Shown here one piece after another: positions 1 through 5,135 of a stretch of 5,135 nt of DNA (position 1 is its first letter; each line of letters opens with the position of its first letter). Both the position numbers and the translations under genes were made by a program. The stretch covers positions 1-5,135 of the forward strand of contig JAWKQM010000026.1 in NCBI GenBank assembly GCA_041390145.1, read 5' to 3'. The stretch comes from Gemmatimonadales bacterium. Lineage in GTDB: Bacteria; Gemmatimonadota; Gemmatimonadetes; Gemmatimonadales; GWC2-71-9. The notes below the pieces were generated by a model that saw only the letters and a program-made list of their open reading frames with translations, was not told the DNA's origin and ran no database searches.

Positions 1-1909
1 GAAACTCCCGGCCGACCGCTTCGAGAGTGCCAAAGCGTTTGCCGACGCCCTGCAGGACACCCACTTCACGACGGCGTCGATGGCCGAGGTGACGCGCCCG
101 GCCGTCACCATCGCCCGGCGCGGCGTGACCATCGGGCTCGGTGCGGCCCTCGCCGTCATGACGATGGTCGCCGCGTGGGCGCTCACGCGGCCCGCGCCTC
201 CGCAGCCCGTGACGCGCTACGCCCTCTTCCTGCCGCCCGACCAGGCCCCCGATCCCCTTGGTTTTGCAGTGGTCTCGCCCGACGGGTCGCGCATCGTCTT
301 TCTCGGCTCGTCTGCGGTCGGGCCGGGCAGCGCGCACCTCTGGGTCAAGGAGCGGGACCAGCTCTACGCGACCCAGCTGGCGGGGACGGAAGGTGCCTCC
401 TCCGCCGCCATCTCACCGGACGGCAAGTGGGTTGCCTTCGTCCAGGCGGGCCGGCTCCGGAAGGTGCCCGTTGCCGGTGGTGCCGTCGTCCCACTGGTCG
501 ATCACGTCGGCACCATTCCCGGCGGCGTCGCCTGGCTGTCGGACGGCACAATTCTCTACGTCACCGAGGAGGTGCGGAGCATCGCCCGTTTGGCCGGGAA
601 CGGCGTAGCCGATCCCGTGCCGGTCTGGTCCAGGGACTCGCTGATCATCTCTGCGCTGGCACCGCTGCCGGATGCGCGCGGTGTACTCTTCCAGGCCTGT
701 TACGCGCCCTGTGACCGGGGCGACCTGATGGCGCTCGACCTGAAGCGTGATTCCGCGCACCAGGTCGTCGCGGGGGCAGGCATCGGGTACTATGTCGACA
801 GCGGCCACCTCGTGTACGTCCTGCGAGCCGACCAGACCGTGCTCGCGGTGCCCTTTGATCTCAAGACGCTGCAGCCCAAGGGGGCCCCGGTCGCGATGCT
901 CGACAGCGTGGGGGCCGGAGGACGGCTCGGTGCCTACCTGACCGTGTCGCCCGGAGGCACCGTCGTCATGCGGAGCGAGACCATCGGGCAACTCCGGGAG
1001 TTCACGATGGTCTGGGTGGACCGGAATGGCCGCGAGACCCCGGTGGACTCCGGGTGGACTTTTCGCCTCACCCAGTTCGCCGGCAACTATGGCTGGCGGC
1101 TCTCCCCCGACGGCACCAGGCTGGCCATCGGCCTCAACACACCGGCCGGCGATGATATCTGGGTCAAGCCGCTGCCACGCGGCCCGCTCGCGCGCGTCAC
1201 CTACGGCGAGGTGTCGGAGAACCGACCCCGGTGGACCCAGCGCGGGGACGCGGTGACCTTCGTGTCCTCCGCCGGTCTCTTCGAGCGCCGTGCGGACGGG
1301 ACCGGCCAGGACTCCTTGCTCTTGGCCGGCGGGCTGGACGAGGGAGTGGTCTCCCCCGACGGTCAGTGGATCGTGTACCGGAAGGGGGCCTCCTCGGCGT
1401 CCGCGGGCGGTCGCGACATCTACGGCATTCACCGCGGCGACACCGTCCCGGTTCCGCTGGTCGTCACCCCATTCGATGAGATGGCCATCGCCCTCTCCCC
1501 CGACGGCAAGTGGCTGGCCTACCAATCGGACGAGACCGGACGCCTCGAGGTCTTCATCCGGCCGTTCCCGAGTACGACCAGCATGAAGGTGCAGGTCTCG
1601 AACGGGGGCGGCACAGCACCGATCTGGTCCCGCGACGGCGGGGAGCTGTTCTACCTGGGTGCGGACCAGCGGATGATGGCCGTGCGGGTGACGGCCAGTC
1701 CCACCCTCCAGGTCGGCGAGCCGCAGGTGCTCTTCCGCCTCTCCGATGCGCTGGCGAGGCTCAACGCGGACTACTACGCCCCATGGGACGTCGCACCGGA
1801 TGGCCGGTTCATCATGGCGCGGACCATCGAGCAGGAGGCCGAAGTCGTCGCACCGCTGATCATCATCGAAAACTGGCTCGAAGAGCTGAAGACCAGGGTG
1901 AAACCATGA
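1..1909 (+). CDS. Receptor-type Ser/Thr protein kinase with TolB/PD40-like propeller sensor (gene A, 5' end outside window)
   Basis: This gene is truncated by the window edge. The frame is open from base 2, and its first 26 residues (KLPADRFESAKAFADALQ...) match the end of the gene B kinase C-lobe (KLPADRFASAREFGEAL). The ATG at 80 is therefore an internal methionine, not the start. By alignment with gene B about 257 residues are missing, so the full protein is probably near 890 aa. Counting from Met80, residues 16-35 form one hydrophobic membrane helix after an ARRG stretch. The rest should be extracytoplasmic and carries PD40-type blade motifs: SPDG at 66, 112, 342, 425 and 473, and a degenerate SDG near 154. 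A WVDRNG motif at residue 312 splits the sensor into halves of about 280 and 300 residues. The only two cysteines visible form a CYAPC motif (207 and 211). The C-terminus (IIIENWLEEL) is typical of this family. The stop overlaps the start of gene B. Kinase activity cannot be judged because the catalytic residues lie upstream. Ligand unknown. Confidence 0.9.
   Translation, partial: KLPADRFESAKAFADALQDTHFTTASMAEVTRPAVTIARRGVTIGLGAALAVMTMVAAWALTRPAPPQPVTRYALFLPPDQAPDPLGFAVVSPDGSRIVFLGSSAVGPGSAHLWVKERDQLYATQLAGTEGASSAAISPDGKWVAFVQAGRLRKVPVAGGAVVPLVDHVGTIPGGVAWLSDGTILYVTEEVRSIARLAGNGVADPVPVWSRDSLIISALAPLPDARGVLFQACYAPCDRGDLMALDLKRDSAHQVVAGAGIGYYVDSGHLVYVLRADQTVLAVPFDLKTLQPKGAPVAMLDSVGAGGRLGAYLTVSPGGTVVMRSETIGQLREFTMVWVDRNGRETPVDSGWTFRLTQFAGNYGWRLSPDGTRLAIGLNTPAGDDIWVKPLPRGPLARVTYGEVSENRPRWTQRGDAVTFVSSAGLFERRADGTGQDSLLLAGGLDEGVVSPDGQWIVYRKGASSASAGGRDIYGIHRGDTVPVPLVVTPFDEMAIALSPDGKWLAYQSDETGRLEVFIRPFPSTTSMKVQVSNGGGTAPIWSRDGGELFYLGADQRMMAVRVTASPTLQVGEPQVLFRLSDALARLNADYYAPWDVAPDGRFIMARTIEQEAEVVAPLIIIENWLEELKTRVKP
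1895..1901 (+). promoter_or_regulatory. Shine-Dalgarno-like site for gene B
   Basis: The stretch AGGGTGA lies inside the last codons of gene A and ends 4 bases before the ATG at 1906. Its GGTGA part can pair with the 3' end of 16S rRNA. It supports 1906 as the start of gene B and reinitiation or coupled translation from the ATGA overlap. The next in-frame ATG at 1918 is a less likely start, because gene C has a matching MTDP-like N-terminus that begins at the equivalent of 1906. Confidence 0.55.
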
Positions 1910-4608
1910 CGGACCCCATGTCCCGCCTCGCCGCCGCCCTGTCCGACCGCTACCGCATCGAGCGGGAGCTGGGCCAGGGCGGCATGGCCACCGTCTACCT
2001 GGCCGAGGACCTGAAGCACAAGCGCCATGTGGCGCTCAAGGTGCTGAAGCCCGAACTCGCCGCCGTGCTCGGCGCCGACCGGTTCGTGCAGGAAATCACC
2101 ACTACCGCGGCGCTCCAGCATCCGCATATCCTACCGCTCTTCGACTCCGGCACCGCCGACGGCTTCCTCTACTACGTGATGCCGTTCATCGACGGGGAGA
2201 CGCTGCGGAGCAAGCTCGATCGCGAGACCCAGCTCGGCATCGACGAGGCGGTGGGCATCACTACCGCGGTGGCCGACGCACTGGACTACGCCCACCGGAA
2301 CGGCGTCATCCACCGCGACATCAAGCCCGAGAACATCCTGCTGCACGACGGCCGGCCCATGGTGGCCGACTTCGGGATCGCACTGGCGCTCTCGGCCGCC
2401 GCCGGCGGCCGGATGACCGAGACCGGCATGAGTCTCGGCACGCCGCACTACATGAGTCCCGAGCAGGCCACCGCCGAGAAGGAGATCACCGCCCGAAGCG
2501 ATGTCTACTCCCTGGGCAGCGTCTGCTACGAGATGCTCGCCGGCCAGCCTCCGCACCTTGGCGGGTCGGCGCAGCAGATCATCATGAAGATCGTGACCGA
2601 CACGGCGCGGCCTGTCACGGAGCTCCGGAGGTCGGTGCCGCACAACGTGGCCGCCGCGGTGGCGAAGTCGCTGGAAAAGCTGCCGGCCGACCGGTTCGCG
2701 TCCGCGAGGGAGTTCGGGGAGGCGCTGAAGAACCCAAACTTCACGATGGTGGGCGGTACCGTCGGCCTGGCTGCGGCGACCCCGGCAGCATCGGGGCGCT
2801 GGCGCATGATCGCGATGGCGGCCTCGGTGGTGGCGGTCGTCGCCACGGCGGTGGCCGTCTGGGCCGCACGCCGACCCGAGCCCACCGGACCCGTGGGGCA
2901 CTACCCCGTGGTGCTCGACAGCGCGTCACCGCTGGCGTACTTCGGTGCCGATGAGCCGAGCCGACTCGCGTTGACGCCGGACGGCCGGGAACTGGTGTAT
3001 GTGGGCCAGGTTGCTGGACAAGATCGACAGCTCTTTGTTCGGCCCCTCGGCAGTCTGGCGTCGCGTCCCATCCCGGGGACGCAGGGGGTCGCGACACGCC
3101 CCGCGGTGTCCTGGGACGGTTCACAGGTCGCCTTCATGATGCTCAACCCGGCCACCATCCGGATCACGTCGCTGCGGGGCGGGCCGCCGCTGACACTGGT
3201 GGACTCCGGCTTCCGGAGCAACCCGGCCTGGGGACCCGGCGGGTATGTGTACTTCATCGGCACTGGCGACACGATCCGGCGCGTGCCGGCTGGCGGGGGA
3301 CCGATCGATGATGTCGTGGCCCTCCCCGCCCCCAGCAAAGGGGGGCGGCACGGATGGCTGGATATCTTCCCCGGCGGGCGCGGCGCCCTGGTGGGGGAGG
3401 ATGCGGGTGAAGATGGGCAGTACAAGCTGCATGTCGTGGATCTGCAGACTGGGCGCATCACGAACACATTGCAGGGCGTGCTGGGCTCCTACGTCGCCGA
3501 GGCCAAGGCCCTCGTTTACGTGGCGCCCGAGGGAACGCTGCTGGCCGTGCCCTTCAATCTGGGCAAGCTCGCCGTGCTCGGCCGCCCCGTGCCACTCTTC
3601 GGCAATCTTTCTGTTCGTGGGAATGACGCCGACCTGTCCATCGCCGGCGGCACGCTCGCCTACACGCTCCCCGGCATCAACTCCAACGAAACGATGATGT
3701 GGGTGGACCGCTCCGGCGCCATGACGCCGGTGGATACCGCCTGGCACGACCCCGAACTGGAGGCGTACGCCCTCTCGCCCGACGGCAGCCGGCTCGCCAT
3801 TGGCATCGCGACGTCAGACGCGGGGGCCGGCCGCATCGACATCTGGGTCAAGCAGATGGACGCAGGCCCGCTCTCGCGGCTCACCTTCGGCGGAGATGGT
3901 AACTGGGCGCCTGCCTGGAGTGCCGATGGGAGGTATGTCAGCTACAACTCACGCCGTGACGGCCGCACGAGCCTCTGGCGTCGCCGCGCGGACGGCGTTG
4001 GATCGGAGGAACTGGTCGCAGATCCGGGCCGAAACGTGCTTGACGCCCGCTGGTCCGCCGACGGCGCGTGGCTGGTGGCGGCCGTCGCTGGCCCACCATC
4101 GCGTGACATCATGGTGATGAAGATCGGCAGCGACAGCGCCATGCGCCCGCTCCTGGCCGAGAGTTATCAGGAGCTGGAACCGAGCCTGTCACCTGATGGG
4201 CGCTGGCTGGCGTATGCGTCGAGGGAGACCGGCGAGCGGGAGATCTTCGTGCGGCCCTTCCCCGATGTGGACCAGGGCAAGTGGCAGATCTCCCAGGGCG
4301 GCGGCACCGATCCACTCTGGAGCGGTGACGGCCGGGAACTCTTCTATCGATCGGATGACGGAGACGCCATCCGCGTGGTGGACATGGCGCGCGGGCCGGC
4401 GCTGGCCGCGCACCGTGTCATGCTGCACGCTCCAGTCGGCACAGCGTTCGAACTGAACTTCAATGACCGGATGTTCGAGCTCTCGCGCGACGGCCGCCGC
4501 TTCCTGATCAACACCCAGGGCACGGGCGACAAGTCGGGAGACCTTGTGATCGTGGAGAACTTCATCACCGAACTGCGGGCCGCGCTGGCGGCCGAGAAGG
4601 CGGAGTGA
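1906..4608 (+). CDS. Receptor-type Ser/Thr protein kinase with TolB/PD40-like propeller sensor (gene B, complete, 900 aa)
   Basis: This protein should phosphorylate Ser/Thr on unknown targets in the cytoplasm in response to a signal outside the membrane. The kinase domain (about residues 16-273) has every key element: glycine loop G23-Q-G25-G26, ATP lysine K45 (VALK), helix-C glutamate E63, HRD 136-138 with K140 and N143, DFG 155-157, SPE 184-186 and R263 of the PADRF motif. The activation segment (158-183) holds T171, T173, S176 and T179 as possible autophosphorylation sites. It is thus an RD kinase and looks active. A single membrane helix spans about 301-320, followed by RR. The sensor (about 325-900) has PD40-type motifs: TPDG 357, SWDG 402, SPDG 624, SADG 672, SADG 717, SPDG 762, SGDG 806 and SRDG 860. 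A WVDR motif at 599 marks the midpoint. The sensor has no cysteine. The frame is open upstream to an ATG at 1510, but that part is read out of frame through gene A and does not resemble the family, so ATG 1906, overlapping the gene A stop, is chosen. Function beyond the family level is not known. Confidence 0.95.
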   Translation: MTDPMSRLAAALSDRYRIERELGQGGMATVYLAEDLKHKRHVALKVLKPELAAVLGADRFVQEITTTAALQHPHILPLFDSGTADGFLYYVMPFIDGETLRSKLDRETQLGIDEAVGITTAVADALDYAHRNGVIHRDIKPENILLHDGRPMVADFGIALALSAAAGGRMTETGMSLGTPHYMSPEQATAEKEITARSDVYSLGSVCYEMLAGQPPHLGGSAQQIIMKIVTDTARPVTELRRSVPHNVAAAVAKSLEKLPADRFASAREFGEALKNPNFTMVGGTVGLAAATPAASGRWRMIAMAASVVAVVATAVAVWAARRPEPTGPVGHYPVVLDSASPLAYFGADEPSRLALTPDGRELVYVGQVAGQDRQLFVRPLGSLASRPIPGTQGVATRPAVSWDGSQVAFMMLNPATIRITSLRGGPPLTLVDSGFRSNPAWGPGGYVYFIGTGDTIRRVPAGGGPIDDVVALPAPSKGGRHGWLDIFPGGRGALVGEDAGEDGQYKLHVVDLQTGRITNTLQGVLGSYVAEAKALVYVAPEGTLLAVPFNLGKLAVLGRPVPLFGNLSVRGNDADLSIAGGTLAYTLPGINSNETMMWVDRSGAMTPVDTAWHDPELEAYALSPDGSRLAIGIATSDAGAGRIDIWVKQMDAGPLSRLTFGGDGNWAPAWSADGRYVSYNSRRDGRTSLWRRRADGVGSEELVADPGRNVLDARWSADGAWLVAAVAGPPSRDIMVMKIGSDSAMRPLLAESYQELEPSLSPDGRWLAYASRETGEREIFVRPFPDVDQGKWQISQGGGTDPLWSGDGRELFYRSDDGDAIRVVDMARGPALAAHRVMLHAPVGTAFELNFNDRMFELSRDGRRFLINTQGTGDKSGDLVIVENFITELRAALAAEKAE

Positions 4609-4614
4609 AGAGCT

Positions 4615-4630
4615 CGTCGCTAAAGCGACG
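4615..4630. repeat. TAAA-loop mini-hairpin, copy 1
   Basis: CGTCGC-TAAA-GCGACG is a perfect 6-bp stem with a 4-base loop, beginning 6 bases after the gene B stop codon. The 14-base core GTCGCTAAAGCGAC is repeated exactly in copy 2, 26 bases downstream. No T-tract follows, so it is not a classic terminator, though it could stabilise the 3' end of the A-B transcript. Confidence 0.75.
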
Positions 4631-4640
4631 GCTCGGCTGA

Positions 4641-4656
4641 TGTCGCTAAAGCGACA
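4641..4656. repeat. TAAA-loop mini-hairpin, copy 2
   Basis: TGTCGC-TAAA-GCGACA is the second copy, separated from the first by 10 bases. The 14-base core is identical to copy 1. The outermost pair is T-A here instead of C-G, so the 6-bp stem is kept although both bases changed. Confidence 0.75.
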
Positions 4657-4667
4657 CGGGCCCTTCT

Positions 4668-4726
4668 GTCACCCCGGCGAAAGCTGGGGTCCAATGAACC
4701 TGGATTCCGGCTTTCGCCGGAATGAC
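4668..4726. repeat. Inverted pair of REP-like palindromes (BIME-like element)
   Basis: Two 26-base units (4668-4693 on the + strand, 4701-4726 in reverse orientation) face each other across a 7-base spacer, ATGAACC. They match at 21 of 26 positions. Each is itself a hairpin with an 8-bp stem. Copy 1 is ACCCCGGC-GAAA-GCTGGGGT (4671-4690, with one G-T wobble), and copy 2 is ATTCCGGC-TTTC-GCCGGAAT (4704-4723). The two units can also pair with each other to form one long stem. From general knowledge, palindromes of the form ATTCC-GC-TTTC-GC-GGAAT are widespread intergenic repeats in many bacteria, often head to head, and resemble REP or dRS3-type elements. No transposase is present here. I am confident of the structure but not of a family name. 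Confidence 0.8.
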
Positions 4727-4742
4727 GATTACAGCAAAGACT

Positions 4743-4748
4743 GGAAAG
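4743..4748 (+). promoter_or_regulatory. Weak Shine-Dalgarno-like site for gene C
   Basis: The purine run GGAAAG ends 4 bases before the TTG proposed as the start of gene C. It is a weak and rather close match, but it is the only candidate between the in-frame stop at 4723 and the start. Confidence 0.4.
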
Positions 4749-4752
4749 CAAT

Positions 4753-5135
4753 TTGACTGACCCACTGTCCCGCCTCGCCGCCGCCCTGTCCGACCGCTAC
4801 CGCATCGAGCGAGAGCTCGGCCAGGGAGGCATGGCCACCGTCTACCTGGCCGAGGATCTCAAGCACGACCGCAAGGTGGCGCTCAAGGTTCTGAAGCCCG
4901 AACTCGCCGCCGTCATCGGCGCCGAGCGGTTCGTCGTGGAAATCAAGACCACCGCGTCGCTCAGCCACCCGCATATCCTGCCGCTCTTTGACAGCGGCGA
5001 GGCCGACGGCTTCCTCTACTACGTCATGCCGTTCATCGACGGCGAGACGCTCCGCGCCAAGCTCGACCGCGAAACCCAACTCGGCATCGACGAGGCGGTC
5101 AGCATCACCGTGGCCGTGGCGGACGCGCTCGACTA
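4753..5135 (+). CDS. Ser/Thr protein kinase, N-terminal part (gene C, 3' end outside window)
   Basis: This is the start of a third paralogous kinase, cut off by the window end after 127 codons. The start is placed at TTG 4753, because the frame then reads (M)TDPLSRLAAALSDRYRIE, which aligns residue for residue with gene B, and an in-frame TGA at 4723 closes the frame upstream. CTG at 4741 or 4765 is possible but gives a poorer match. There is no in-frame ATG before 4831, and starting there would remove the first part of the glycine loop. Visible motifs are the glycine loop G23-Q-G25-G26, ATP lysine K45 (VALK), helix-C E63, and the hinge region YYVMPFIDGETL at about 89-100. The catalytic loop lies beyond the window. 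Of 127 residues, 114 equal those of gene B without a gap, most differences being in 39-83. By analogy it should continue into a membrane helix and a propeller sensor, but that cannot be seen here. It lies 144 bases after gene B and may have its own promoter or be read through. Confidence 0.88.
   Translation, partial: MTDPLSRLAAALSDRYRIERELGQGGMATVYLAEDLKHDRKVALKVLKPELAAVIGAERFVVEIKTTASLSHPHILPLFDSGEADGFLYYVMPFIDGETLRAKLDRETQLGIDEAVSITVAVADALD

Larger units (their letters stand above)
4609..4752. other. Intergenic spacer between kinase genes B and C, rich in hairpins
   Basis: These 144 bases hold no plausible gene. They contain two short tandem hairpins (4615-4630 and 4641-4656) and an inverted pair of longer palindromes (4668-4726). 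There is no run of T after any stem, so no standard intrinsic terminator is evident, and I cannot find a convincing -35/-10 pair. The spacer may limit or process read-through from A-B into C, or it may only be a landing site for repeats; the sequence does not decide. Confidence 0.7.

Noticed and set aside
80..82. ATG at 80 as the true start of a stand-alone TolB-like protein
   Set aside because: The frame stays open to the window edge and encodes the end of a kinase C-lobe with the PADRF motif, so this is an internal methionine of a larger protein.
413..1525. Long open frame of 370 codons on the minus strand
   Set aside because: It lies entirely antisense to gene A, whose family motifs are clear. 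Its composition has no recognisable domain and is what high-GC codon usage produces on the opposite strand.
1510..1905. In-frame upstream extension of gene B (132 extra residues)
   Set aside because: It is read in another frame through the gene A propeller, is rich in R, G and P, and lacks similarity to the family N-terminus. The ATG at 1906 is supported by an SD-like site and by the matching N-terminus of gene C.
2131..2901. Minus-strand open frame of 256 codons opposite the gene B kinase domain
   Set aside because: It is a shadow of the conserved kinase coding sequence. A similar minus-strand frame appears opposite gene C for the same reason.
4615..4656. Minimal CRISPR array
   Set aside because: There are only two 16-base palindromic units with a 10-base gap; repeats and spacer are far too short and no cas gene is seen.
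4615..4726. Rho-independent terminator after gene B
   Set aside because: Several stable stems are present, but none is followed by a run of T. Partial termination or 3'-end processing remains possible.
4753..4758. TTGACT as a sigma-70-like -35 box
   Set aside because: It is the proposed start codon and second codon of gene C, and nothing resembling a -10 box lies 16-18 bases downstream in the GC-rich coding sequence.

Overview
This window is GC-rich DNA packed with coding sequence on the + strand. It is best explained as part of a tandem array of bacterial receptor-type serine/threonine protein kinases. Each complete unit has a cytoplasmic Hanks-type kinase domain (start typically MTDPxSRLAAALSDRYRIE), one transmembrane helix, and a large C-terminal region of PD40/WD40-like (TolB-type) beta-propeller repeats that should lie outside the cytoplasm. 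From general knowledge, many copies of this architecture are typical of Gemmatimonadota and, to a lesser extent, Acidobacteriota. With the high GC content this suggests a Gemmatimonadota-like soil or sediment bacterium, but no phylogenetic marker is present, so the assignment is an inference.

Layout. (1) Positions 1-1909 hold the 3' part of kinase gene A. The window opens inside the end of its kinase C-lobe, followed by the membrane helix and the complete propeller region. (2) Positions 1906-4608 hold the complete kinase gene B (900 aa). It starts within the stop codon of gene A (ATGA overlap), so A and B are almost certainly co-transcribed and translationally coupled. (3) Positions 4609-4752 are a 144-base spacer with no gene. 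It holds two tandem copies of a small TAAA-loop hairpin, then a 59-base inverted pair of a REP-like palindrome. (4) From 4753 to the window end is the 5' part of kinase gene C, which appears to start with TTG. Its first 127 residues match gene B at 114 of 127 positions without a gap.

How they work together: the kinase domains of B and C are near-duplicates, while the sensor regions of A and B share only a scaffold and scattered motifs. This fits an array built by tandem duplication, with conserved signalling output and diverging input. Ligands and phosphorylation targets cannot be read from the sequence. The most unusual material is the spacer, where paired hairpins differ by base changes that preserve pairing. 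I see no tRNA, rRNA, CRISPR array, insertion sequence or convincing gene on the minus strand.
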